Assembly: GCA_028023455.1 (NCBI GenBank)
Contig: JAQFVV010006275.1
Location: 806,001 to 870,000 of the forward strand
Reading direction: 5' to 3'
Source of the DNA: Epiperipatus broadwayi
Lineage: Eukaryota > Onychophora > Udeonychophora > Euonychophora > Peripatidae
Length of the DNA stretch: 64,000 bases
Below are positions 1-9,990 of this stretch, piece after piece. The translations under genes were made by a program, and so were the position numbers. Positions within the stretch are counted from its first letter, which is position 1; the number at the start of each line of letters is the position of its first letter. The notes under the pieces are model-generated. The model saw only the letters and a program-made list of their open reading frames with translations. It was not told where the DNA came from and did no database searches.

Positions 1-79
1 ATATTTTGAAATTAATGGGCTATTTTTAAAATAGAAGACTGTTGTTATTTTTTAATTTATTTGAAATAAAGTTAATGTT

Positions 80-430
80 TCATTCATTGATCCTGAAAAG
101 ACATTTGATAGAGTGAATTAGTTTATTTCCTTTAATTTAATATGTGAAAATGAGAGGTATAGCTAATGAAAATTTGTATATGAACAAAAAGATATTTATA
201 AGATTAAATAGTTTTTTTTGTTTTTTTTTTATACTGAAAATAAAGATTTAGAGAGGGGCATAAGGCAGTCATATTATTTATATCTTTTACTTCGTTTTGT
301 GTATACTTAAATGATTTATTAAAAGTGTTGATTTGATGATAATAGAGTTAGTGTTATAGATGGGATGGTTAATTTTATCAAATTTGTTAGTGATATGGCA
401 GTTCTTGAAAATAATACATATGATTTTAAC
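80..430 (+). pseudogene. non-LTR retrotransposon RT remnant
   Basis: Decayed reverse-transcriptase domain of a LINE. In one frame near 80-118 the sequence reads FIDPEKTFDRVN, matching RT motif A (F-x-D-x-x-K-A-F-D-x-V). Near 250-270 it reads ERGIRQS, matching the R-G-x-R-Q-G block of motif B. Near 376-412 it reads FVSDMAVLENN, matching the FADD motif C with the first Asp of the catalytic pair changed to Ser. Spacing and order fit an RT, but stops and frameshifts separate the motifs. The motif wording resembles the LINE relic at 29.3-30.2 kb. The copy is dead; its clade is uncertain (Jockey/CR1/I-like). Confidence 0.75.
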
Positions 431-644
431 AAAGTATTATATAGGATTATTGAAACTGTTGAGAAGATAATCATGGAACAAAACTAAAATAATGAAATAT
501 GCAAACAGTTTATACTTTGTGGCTAATTGTTTTAAATCAAAATATATAAAATGCGCTAACACGCACAAGCACACAAAGCTAAAAACAAATAAAGAAAAGT
601 ATATATTATTTTATTTTAATATATATATATATATATTTAATCAA

Positions 645-690
645 ATGGCTAAGCGCTTTCAAGGGTCAAAGCCCTCATATTCATAGCCAT
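645..690 (-). repeat. Penelope-end-like structured motif (solo)
   Basis: On the minus strand this stretch has the layout TGGCTA, TGAATATGA, a GGGC/ACCC-type inner stem, GAAAGCGCT, TAGCCA. The outer arms are complementary and enclose an asymmetric internal loop. The order and the GAAAGCGCT block match the ends of the Penelope-like pair at 22.6-25.2 kb. It is probably a leftover end of a related Penelope-like element. No coding sequence is seen next to it. Confidence 0.5.
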
Positions 691-985
691 TTTATAAAAA
701 TATAAGAAATTAATTAGGAGCGATGTAAATTTATGCAAATGAAATGATTACGCATTCCATTTCTTGGATATTTTGTAGCAAGAATCTTGGTGAATTATTT
801 AAGAGAAAACATTCATTAGTGTTTAAGATTTAAAATACAGGCATTCTTATACCTGGAACTTAATTGTAAATATAGGGGATTTGAACTCGGACTTTCAAAC
901 AACCATAACTATCCACAATATCTCATACTTCTGATACACGTGTCCACACACATGTAGAAAATATAAATAATCATCAATATATATA
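691..985. other. no gene seen
   Basis: AT-rich sequence with no recognisable coding or structured element; an (AT)n run begins near 978. Confidence 0.6.
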
Positions 986-989
986 TATA

Positions 990-1040
990 TATATATTTCA
1001 TGCTGAACCAGCTACTCATCAGTTGGTCCAGATTATCATC
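990..1040 (-). ncRNA. hammerhead-ribozyme-like motif
   Basis: Minus-strand order is CTGATGA (1022-1016), a stem-loop with GCTG/CAGC arms and GTT loop, then GAAA (999-996), then an (AT)n tract that could fold as a third helix. Flanking ATAATC and GATTAT could close helix I. This is the order of a type I hammerhead (C3-A9 box, helix II, G12-A15.1, helix III). Helix II starts with a G-U wobble and has one bulged A. The fold is inferred by eye, and (AT)n is a poor helix III, so self-cleavage is uncertain. Confidence 0.35.
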
Positions 1041-1212
1041 TCCCATATATATATAATCAGTGCTCAGTTTATATTAAAATAGCAAATCTTTATACTTTAA
1101 TGAACAGGCTTCAATCTTCTCCAACCTTTAACAAATCTTTATAGTTTAATGGACAGGCTTCCATCTACTCCAACCTCTAACTAGTGTTATAAAAATGATT
1201 AATACTTTTAAG

Positions 1213-1700
1213 CAGGGGTGGGCAATTGTTTTGGCTTGAGGGCCACAGAAGTTGGTAGAGGGCCACATCGGGGGCCACTTTGTAAAAGCGAAGGTTAGCA
1301 GAGGGCCACACCTTTTTTTCATGATACAATAAACATACTGCTTTATTCCCTGTATTACCAAAAGATATATTTATTTGTCCATTCTTCATTAAACACATGA
1401 CATTTATCACCGATTTTTTCGGAGGGTTCATGGTTTCATTAAAGTTGGAAATGTATATATTTGCTAATGCAAAGACAAAATTGAAATTAACTAGATCAAC
1501 TGGAAAAGCCCTGCACATAGTATCTACACTGGGCATGTGTATTGATGTGGCCATCCTAGTGGAAAATAAGAGACGAATCTTTGGTCATGCACAGGAAGGA
1601 ATCTCAGTTCAAGATAGATTTTCCTGATTGTCTTGGAGGGCTGCATTAAAACTCTTAGATGGCCACATGTGGCCCTCGGGCCACTATTTACCCACCCCTG
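1213..1700. mobile_element. non-autonomous hAT transposon
   Basis: A complete 488-bp element. It begins CAGGGGTGGGCAA and ends with the inverse, TACCCACCCCTG; the inverted ends continue into GAGGGCCAC / GTGGCCCTC blocks, wording typical of hAT terminal repeats. It is flanked by an identical 8-bp duplication, CTTTTAAG, at 1205-1212 and 1701-1708, and 8 bp is the hAT signature. No transposase domain is seen inside, so mobilisation would have needed an autonomous relative. The perfect target duplication suggests a fairly recent insertion. Confidence 0.9.
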
Positions 1701-1736
1701 CTTTTAAGTATTTGAGAAATTGGATATTTGATTTAT

Positions 1737-1791
1737 GGATTTATTGATAAAGAAATTTATTAGACACCACAATTTCTTTATCAATAAATCC
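1737..1791. repeat. perfect 21-bp inverted repeat
   Basis: Arms 1737-1757 and 1771-1791 are exact reverse complements around a 13-bp spacer. It lies 29 bp after the hAT target duplication. No known element is recognised; it could be a tiny fold-back MITE. Confidence 0.85.
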
Positions 1792-1799
1792 AAAACAAT

Positions 1800-2170
1800 A
1801 ATAGATTTCTACATGATCCTATGAAATTTTATTTTGTTTTTTAAAAAAAGCACTTGTTAAATGGTTTGTTATAAGTAACTTTGTGTGGAGCTGAGACCTA
1901 GACATTTTGGTGGAGGTGGAATATGAGAAAAGATTGGAGGTATTAGAGATATGCATCACTAATAGAAGAAACAAATTGAAAAAATAAAATTAGTTTTGAA
2001 AAAGAATTGGTAATAATTGATTTATAGGAAAACATGAAAGGAAAAATGAATTGCATACTTTTAGGCAAGAGAATTATGAAAAATATATCAGTAGTGAATA
2101 TGTATAGGATGAAAGAAAAAAGTAATTGTAATTGCATATCATAGTAGAAAATTTTTTCTAAATATTTCAT
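1800..2170. other. no gene seen
   Basis: AT-rich sequence; no domain or repeat recognised. Confidence 0.5.
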
Positions 2171-3180
2171 TGATAAAGGACAGAATAATTTGAAGGAGTA
2201 ACTTAATAAACTTAAAATGTCTATCTTATGATGTACTCCTTCTTTGAAGTCAGGAATCTGTCAGCCAATATGTAATAAGAAAAATCTGTTAGCCACCTTA
2301 CTATCCCTTTCCATTCCCCATCCTAATTTTTCCCACATTCTTCTCTATCCTGCTCTATCCCATTTCCACAACATCATCTTTATCCACTCCATGGCCTTTG
2401 TATCTATATTCTTCTTATTTTTTTTCCAATGCTAGCATAAAAACCAACAATCCATTTTCAATATAATCACTTGGTCTATTCACAACTTCATTATTTATAC
2501 CCTTTCTGCTTGACAGCATTTACATTCTATTAGCAAATGCTTAATATTTTCCATGCCTTCCTTACACAGCCTGCAGACTAAATCACTCACATTTCTCCAT
2601 TTATGTGTATATTCCCTAGCTGATAGTGATCCTGTTCGAGTGTTAAATAATAAACTACTTTCCCTGCTATTATCATAAATTAACTCATATCCATTATTCT
2701 ATTTAGTACTATACATATTTAAGCTCTTTTTATTTTCCATACTAGTTTTCCATCTCTCCAGCTCCCTATTTTTTAATAATACATCTATTCTTCTATCCCA
2801 ATCTTTGCCACTATAACATTCAACAATCATCCTAATACAATTATCCCATTCTTTGTACAAGTATACTGATATTAAGTCTATCCAAATCTTCTGCATACTG
2901 TACTATATTTCTCACCTATCTTGTTGCCTGCCCTTTATTTGTAACCAATTAAATACTATTTTAGCTTTTTTTATTATTAATCATAAATTGCATTCTACCA
3001 CATATTGTCATTTTACTTCTTTGCATTTCTCATATAAAAACTTGACCTTCCCATTTCATCTTGAATTGCCTCCTTTGCCATTCACACATCTGTATTGTCT
3101 TTCTACTTGTGTTTGTATTTTTTTCTAAATAATCTAACACCTCTTTGGTAATATCTAACACCTCTTTGGTAAACATAACA
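2171..3180 (-). pseudogene. LINE C-terminal region with zinc knuckle
   Basis: Minus-strand tail of a LINE ORF2. Between about 2700 and 2520 the translation includes DLVCRLCKEGMENIKHLLIEC, a C-x2-C-x8-H-x4-C knuckle of the type that ends many LINE proteins. Upstream (2896-2699) is an open stretch with IDVLLKNRELERWK. Stops interrupt it after the knuckle, and 3' UTR-like sequence follows to about 2170. It is separated from its RT domain (4400-5640) by a DNA transposon at about 3190-4375. A 19-bp string is doubled at 3134-3171. Jockey/CR1/I-group affiliation is likely but not certain. Confidence 0.7.
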
Positions 3181-3189
3181 CATCATTAC

Positions 3190-4375
3190 CATAGGTTAAC
3201 CCCACTACTACCACTCCCTTTCATATAATTCTTGCTACATCATATTTATCATATGAAAACATGGTACTTAAGGATTACTCAACTGATGACGTTTTATACT
3301 TACCGATTTTCCTTCCAGCAAACATCATCAATGATAAGATGACAATGTTGTCATGTCAACCAAGACCCTGACATGATTAATCCAATTTTTGGATTTTTTT
3401 GACCCGTGAGATTTAAAAATTGGAGAGAGCTTTGGGAAATTTTGTCATTTGTCTGTCTTTTGCTACTAGTTCACCGCAGTGGACGCTATTTGTAAGTAAT
3501 TTTCATTTTTGTTTTTAATAAATAATGCCATTTTGATGTATATTATTTTGTAAATTATTCTGCAATTATAAAAATTACAATTAATTGATTTTATTTTTAA
3601 TTTCTGAATTATATCATACAGAAATTTTTTTTTAGTAAATTAATCAGCAATTATAAAAATTACAGCTATGAGAGTAATACAATGTCTGATATAGGTGTAC
3701 GCCGAGTCTTTGGCTCGTCAAAGATATTGGAGGCCACCCCCCACCAATTCCAGCGCTACGCGCTGTATTTTATAATCAAGCATAATATAAGATGGTTTTA
3801 TAAATTATAATATAGTTTTTTTTAGACTAGAACCTGTTTTATATATTTTTAACATGAATAATTGAGTTAAATCACATCGCAAAATTTGTAAAGATAATAT
3901 AATTTTTTCATACAAGTACATTTTTTTAAATTTTTTTTTTATTAGACCGTTTTAATTAATTGTCCAGTTCGCCATTAATAATGCCAGATTCGCATTAAAT
4001 TGGGGAAAGTGTTCTTTATTTGTATATATATTTTAAATTAAAAAAAAATATGTACATATTTCTGCAATTATAGAATTACTATAATAATTATACAATTATT
4101 ATTATATTAATTACTTTTAATTTCTAAATTATTTTGACGCATGCATGTACATTTTTTTTATTTTTTTTAAATTTTTTTTAGTATTTGCCAACCAATGAGA
4201 TTGCCCTGAAGCTATATCAGTCTGATGTTGCAATCTTTAATGTGCTGGGTCCATGTGATCTGCGGACAAATTTTAGCTATTGTATTTGTCTGTAAATCAC
4301 TTGAAGACGTTATCTTAAAGATCACAAGGTCAGACTGATATGGCTTCAGGGCAATACATCACCAGTTGGCAAATA
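3190..4375. mobile_element. DNA element family A, copy 1
   Basis: First of three related copies (others at 31.78-32.73 and 51.24-52.16 kb). Shared landmarks in order are TTACTC..CTGATGACGTTTT near 3275-3295, a CTGACATGATTAATCC block near 3369, CGCAGTGG..ATTTGTAAGT near 3475-3498, and a terminal palindrome (4181-4374). It interrupts a LINE between its RT and its C-terminal knuckle, which brackets its ends. No transposase is seen. The 5' end is approximate; 3690-3780 contains a more GC-rich segment of unknown origin. Confidence 0.6.
4181..4374. repeat. terminal palindrome of family A copy 1
   Basis: Arms near 4181-4230 and 4325-4374 are imperfect reverse complements, starting GTATTTGCCAAC and ending GTTGGCAAATAC. 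Inside lies a second hairpin, GATCTGCGGACAAAT / ATTTGTCTGTAAATC (about 4257-4303). It may also be a stand-alone ~194-bp MITE. Confidence 0.7.
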
Positions 4376-4397
4376 CAAAAGAACCGAAAACACTGTT

Positions 4398-4615
4398 AAT
4401 TTCTCTATCAGTTCTTTTTTTTTCTTTGCTTCATTTATCAATTTTTTGCCCATTCCTCCAAGCAATTCCTCTAATTATTTAAGACAATTCCCAAATAGTT
4501 AAATACTGTTAATTTTTTTATCAGTTCTTTTTTTTTCTTTGCTTCATTTATCAATTTTTTTCCCCATTCCTCCAAGCAATTCCTTTAATTATTTAAGACA
4601 ATTAACAAATAGTTG
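4398..4615. repeat. ~107-bp tandem duplication
   Basis: Two adjacent copies of a ~107-bp segment, each with TTATCAGTTC, a T-run, CTTTGCTTCATTTATC and CCAAGCAATTCC, with about 6 differences. The duplicated material is LINE coding sequence just downstream of the RT palm, minus strand. The duplication therefore arose after this copy died. Confidence 0.75.
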
Positions 4616-5640
4616 TACCTATTCACTACACTTTAACTTTATATCCTCCAAGAATAATTATTTCTCTTCTCTTTCCTCAGTATTTACCATCATTACTTTT
4701 GATTTTTGTTCACTAAATTTGATCCCCATATTTTCCCTACTTTCTATTACAAGAATATATCATCAGCAAATAAAAGACCTGACAATGTATACACTCCCTT
4801 CCTATCTAGTAATGGTGTCTTTACCCTCTTCCTAATTTTTTTATTGCTCTTTTCATTTCTTTCAAATATAACAAAAAAAAAATAGGTGACATCGGGCATT
4901 TTTGCCTTTGTCCCACTTCATTTTTAATTCTAATTGATTCTATATTTTCTAACTGATACGTATAATAGTTATTTTTATACAATCTCTTAATAAGATCCAC
5001 TAAAGCCCATTCATTCCCAAATGTGCTAAACTTACCCATAATCTATTTCTATTTACTCTATCATGTGCCTTTATATCTATAAAGACCATATACAACTGTC
5101 TATTTGTATATCTACTCTTATTTACAAGTTGTGTGATTACAAATAAATTATCTCTTCTATGCCGATCTGTTCTAAAACCTCCTTGCATTTTTCCCCATTA
5201 TATTAATTTCTTCCATCCATTTTGCTATGCTTCCAGCCACTATATATGCAAAAACTTTATACAATACCGACATTATCACTAATGGTCTATAATTGTTTTG
5301 TTTTTTCATATGGCCTTTATGCTCTTCTTTAAATAATAGCCTCATTCTTGTATTAATCCAACTATCTGAAATTCTGTCTTCTATATCATCTTATTAAAGC
5401 ATGATAATAGATTTCATTTTGCCCTATTTCCCAAATTCTTCACCATCTTTTGCCCATACATATAAACCTCTTGCATTCCCATTTTTCAACTTCTTCCCTT
5501 CCTCACTCACTTCATTTTCTGTAAAATTAATATTTCCATTACTATGTGCTTTTATGGTTGTTATTTTGTCTTTCACATCTAACATCTTTTTATATCTATT
5601 ACATATTTATTTAAGATGTACTCTAATTCTTCTCTAGAAT
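4400..5640 (-). pseudogene. LINE reverse transcriptase (host of insertions)
   Basis: Minus-strand RT of the same LINE as the 2.2-3.2 kb tail. Seen in 5' to 3' order: KLKNGNARGL (5' of RT, ~5470), QGGFRTDRHRRDNLF (motif 0/1, ~5188), MVFIDIKAHDRVN (motif A, ~5075), GQRQKCPMSPIFF (motif B, ~4905), FADDIFL (catalytic motif C, ~4760), then GIKFSEQKSKVMMV (motif D, ~4720). The catalytic FADD survives, but frameshifts and stops lie between the motifs. QRQKC replaces the usual VRQGC. It was a Jockey/CR1/I-like element. Confidence 0.85.
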
Positions 5641-5689
5641 TATACTTTTTTTTTGTTAAGAAAAATATTTACAATGTGAGGTAGCTACA

Positions 5690-8600
5690 TATTGCTGATT
5701 ATAATAATTTTATGTAGAAGTTCAAAGCTTTGCAACCAATCTATGTGGTGTTTTCATTATATTATTTAGTGCAGTAGTCTGAGATGTTGTCTTATCATCG
5801 ATTATGGTAATCTGTGCCCAGGTGTCCACAAAGAGACACTCTGGCACAAGGAGGCCATCTCTGTTCTTCATGTTTATTAGTATTTTTATAAGTGTTCCAA
5901 GGATCACTGTCTTTGACTGAAGATATGTTGGCACTTGGCAATCCATAAAGCATGTAGTAAGCATGCCGCTAGCCTGATATTGCAAAATTTCCTTCTTTCA
6001 TTGATCTGCCTATTGACAGAACATTCCCACAGCCAGGGGAAACACTAGTGATGATTTTGTTTCTAGGGTATCCCAAGTATGAGCAAGCAAAGAATATGTG
6101 GTCCAGAGTCTCTTCATGAGTATTACAAAGTTTACATATGGTGCTTATTTGATGAAATCATCTTTGCATTACCTGGTGGGCAAAGAGGACAAGTTAAACT
6201 TAATTATAAAATCAACCAGCTTTAGTCCTATCCACAAGTATCTTGACTTTCTGAGCATTTGTTCCACTGACAATTTTAATTGGGTGGTTGTATGATCTTG
6301 ATTAGGAAAAAGGATCTTATACATGTCCCAATATGATTGCTTTGTTTTCTTTATTTGCTCAGTAACTGAAAATAGAGTCCCTAATTGGTCTTCTAGTTCT
6401 TTAACCCATTTACTGGGAATGGGTGGCTGTGTATCTGTAGGCTTTACAGAGCCTTCACTTTGATACTGTTCTCTTTTACTGTTGATTTCTCTGAGCATTG
6501 AAAGTGCTTTTTGGACAAGAAAACATCTGTAGGCTCTACAGAGCCTTCACCTTTATACTGTTCTCTTTTACTGTTGATTTCTCTGAGCATTGAAAGTGCT
6601 TTTTGGACAAGAAAACATCTGTAGGCTCTACAGAGCCTTCACTTTGATGCTGTTCTCTTTTACTGTAGATTTCTCTGAGCATTGAAAGTGCTTTTTGGAC
6701 AAGAAAACATCTTGATGGCATGGAGACCAAGTCCATTCAGGTTGTGCAGTCTCTGAACCTTGGCCAGACTAATGGATACAGTTTTCCTCTTCCACATAAT
6801 CTTGGCACAAGCTGAGTTTATAGCATCCTGAAATCCCTTGGTTGGCTTGAAGATAAGCAAGGAGTAATTTATTTGTGGAAATACCATCATTTTTAATAGT
6901 GCCACCTGGCCTGGGAGTGACAGGGAGATCATTGAGAGGGGGTTTGTTATCTTCTTGGTCCTGTCCCTCATCACTATTTTGGAGAGAGCCACCAAGAACC
7001 CAAAGAAGGTCTGCATTTTCCCCATATATCTGGATGGTACTATAACACCCCTACTGATTCTCCAGACCACAGATTTGTCTGAGTTGATGGCCAGATTGAA
7101 TCTAGCAGCATACCTGTCCAGCAGATGGTATAGCCATGGCACGTATTTCTCAGAAGGGAGGAAGATGGTAACATCATCCATATATGAAATGTAGCGGAGA
7201 TCTTCCCTTAGTGCCGGCACATAGACTCCTGGCAGTTTTTTTTCCATTTCTTCTAGTAGGGGATTCAAGTAAGTAATAAACACAGGGTTCTTCAAGTAGG
7301 TAATAAAACATAGGGTGTTTAGCAGGGACCCCTGGGGAATTGACAGGTGTGGTCTGAGTCCAGGAGCCAGGGAACCATCTAGATATGTGTGAATCGACCT
7401 ATTCAGCAACAAGTTAGCAATGATTCCAACATAGACAATTGGTACTTCATAGTTCCTTAGCCGGCATAGCAGTTTTGCTGTGCATCACTGAGTCAAAGGC
7501 AGCCACAAAGTCTACCTGAACAGCAACAGGCCCTGATTTTTTATTTGATCTTACATGCTCAACCAGCAGCATGAAGCACCATACTGCTTGAATGGTGGAC
7601 GAACCCTTGCAAGCGAACTGATATACTGATGTCTTTGTGAGTAATTGCTGCTGAATCCTGTCTTGATGATCAGTGGGGACATGGGTATGGGTATAATGTT
7701 AGATAAACTGGATGGATTGGTGGATTTTTTCATGAATGTCATGAAAGCAATTGGATACAGGTTGGGAACACTTTGAAAGTTCCTGGCCAGTATGTCAACA
7801 ACTCTACATACTATTGGAACTGTGAAATGGCTAAGGTGCAGCAATACAAATTGGGAATGCCATGTAGGCCAGGATGCATGTGTTCAGGATAGGATCAGAG
7901 TTTCTGGATGATTTGTTTTTCTGTTATATTGTGTCTCCTAACTTTTTGTTTATCATCCCAGATGTTACTGATGTCAAACTTTTGGCTGTGAAATTTTTCT
8001 CTTGAAGTACTCATGAATCTTATCTAGCATTGCACTCCTAGAGTAATCATGGTTATCTATGTTAATTAATCAAGGGGTAGACCTCTTTGTAGCAACAATG
8101 GTCCATCTCAGGTAGCTCCATGTCTGTTGTGTTGTTAAATATATCTTGGTCCTCTTTGTCATTACATATTGTGCGAACACCCTCTGTTTCTCCCTGTACT
8201 GTTTTTTAACATCAGGATCTCTCTGTCACTACCATCAATCAACTCTCTCGGCAATGAAATCTATCTCCCTGAGCATCCTATTTAGACCCTTAGTTTTATG
8301 GGTAAAATTATTTATAAGGTAGCTTAGGACCCCTACAAAGGCTGACCAAGCCTCAAGAGGTGACAATGAGAGGAGCTGGATCTTGTGGAAGATTATATAC
8401 ACCTCTGAGAAGATCCATTTGGGCATGCTGGCCTTGTTAAGCATTCTTATTGTTTTGATTTGGCATGAGGGAGTCAATAATATAGAATCCAGTTGAAAGA
8501 AAGGTGATCTGTGAATGGAACAATTTGCAATGAGGCATGCAGCTCATGGTAGAGTTCTGGACTATAATAGAGTAAATCAATTAGGGTTTTGTGCTGCTAT

Positions 8601-9150
8601 ATTTAAAACGAGTATGTATTGATGGGAAAGCATCTCCCCCCCCACACACAACAGCATTGTTGAGTTTATGCAAATATCTTCTGATTGAATTGTTGATAGG
8701 CTATGTTGAAGTCCCTGAAAAGGGTGATAGGTGACACTGCTGATGCAAGAATAGAGTTGATTCTGCCTATTGTGAAGTCAATTGATCTGGAATCTCTGCA
8801 TGTAGATATAAATTTAGAATTAATGAATTTCCAGAGATTGTGATTTCTATTATAAGTTATAGGTAAGTCATTATTGAGGTATAAAGCTCTGCTTCTTTCT
8901 ATATTCGGCTGCCTATTGATGAGGATAGTGATGCCTGAGGTGGTTGTGTTTGATGGGTAGAACTGAAAGACCCCAAACTGATTGAGAATTTGTATTATTT
9001 TACTATTGGTATTCCAATGATCCTTGGTTTCACTCAGGCATACTATATGCATCTAGTTATTTTTCAACCATCTTTGCAGCGCATATGCTCTATTGAAGGA
9101 GTTTAATCCTCTGACATTCATACCACCAATGGTAAATTGCATGATGATGA
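5690..9150 (-). pseudogene. Tx1/L1-like LINE ORF2 remnant
   Basis: Near-complete but broken ORF2 on the minus strand. The N-terminus near 9144-9030 reads TIGGMNVRGLNSFN then VCLSETKDHW, the APE endonuclease start; RDFNIAYQ (~8695) matches the GDFN endonuclease motif. RT follows: VDFVAAFDSV (motif A, ~7500), IPQGSLLN (motif B, ~7330), YMDDVTIFL (motif C, ~7175, Met for Ala), then the C-terminal part with CKLCNTHEETLDHIFFAC (~6140-6085), a CCHC knuckle. Frameshifts and stops occur throughout. A 27-bp internal duplication near 7260-7310 repeats an ITYL-NP peptide, and a 92-bp triplication lies at 6449-6720. YxDDVTIF and the general order suggest Tx1/L1 rather than RTE. Confidence 0.85.
6449..6720. 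repeat. 92-bp tandem repeat, three copies
   Basis: Copies start at 6449, 6541 and 6633 (GAGCCTTCAC) and differ at only a few positions. The unit lies within the post-RT region of the Tx1-like LINE. Since 92 is not a multiple of three, each copy shifts the frame, so it is a lesion or a copy-number slippage, not a protein repeat. Confidence 0.9.
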
Positions 9151-9560
9151 TGTTTTAAGGGTCACCTACTGGCTGGTTTACTAATCCATGCATCGATCTT
9201 CTGGCAATTCAATTTATTCCTGAGATTCCGGAGAACTCCTGCAATGAGGAGTCCACATTGACTTCAGGGCCTCTACTTGACCCAAGCCATCCAAGGTAGC
9301 TGTGGTATTTAAAAACTGGTCTTTGATTTGTCCACCAACCTAGTTGTTGCTGGTGTTGGTCTGCTGCAGCTTTCCCTGTTCTAATTCTCTGTATGTGTCT
9401 GCCATTCTAGATCTTTTTTATCATACTTTTTTCTTGGACTCCTGGATCTAGAACTCACTGGTGGAGCTAGTGCTTCATCAAAGTCAGAATCAGACCACAA
9501 ATTTACAGACTGATTACACTCTTTCTCATCAACATTTAGTAATACTATGTCTCTCTCATA
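9151..9560 (-). pseudogene. possible Tx1-like LINE ORF1 3' part
   Basis: Minus-strand open stretch (9563-9381) with an acidic DSDFDEA segment followed by a basic Ser/Arg-rich segment (SRSRSPRKKYDKKD). It lies directly upstream of the ORF2 start at ~9144, where ORF1 ends in two-ORF LINEs. No RRM or zinc knuckle is visible, so this identity rests on position. The exact 5' edge of the Tx1 element against the older LINE is uncertain. Confidence 0.35.
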
Positions 9561-9990
9561 CATTTCTTTTTTTTTAATATATTTCCAAAATTATTTGCTC
9601 CGATTTTTTCCATTTTTATTAATATCTTCCAATAATTTACTATTTAATTTTATTCTCGCTCTCCATAATGATCTATTTTAGCCAACTTCTTTTTTATTTA
9701 AATACTTTTCCCATTTAAGATTAACATCTTTTTCACTTTTTTCATTCTTAATAGCACATTTATTTTCTCTGCATGCTTCTGTCCTCTCTTTTACACTTTT
9801 ATTAATTCTCACTTTTCTATTACTTTTATTTTTCTGAATACTGTCACCCAAAATCCTATTTGCCACTTTTTCTACATCATCACCCTAATCGTTATATTAC
9901 TTATCAACAAACTCTTTCATAAATAGATTCTTCTAACTTATTCTTATCATTCACTCTCTATCTATATCTTTCACTATCATCTATGTTCTT
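9561..9990 (-). pseudogene. LINE endonuclease-RT linker fragment
   Basis: Minus-strand Lys/Glu-rich translation including KWEKYLNKKEVG, a stop, then SKLLEDINKNGKNRSK and FWKYIKKKE. This is the linker wording seen between endonuclease and RT in Jockey/CR1/I-type LINEs. The same linker should precede the RT at 4400-5640, so the Tx1-like LINE (5.69-9.56 kb) appears to have landed inside it. The endonuclease domain itself is not seen upstream. Confidence 0.55.

Noticed and set aside
1397-1627. 76-codon plus-strand stretch inside the hAT element as a transposase piece
   Set aside because: No hAT dimerisation or zinc-finger motif; it is an incidental open stretch in a non-autonomous element.
7551-7844. 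97-codon minus-strand stretch as a separate protein
   Set aside because: It is an alternative frame of the Tx1-like RT region; RT motif A lies in another frame of the same segment.
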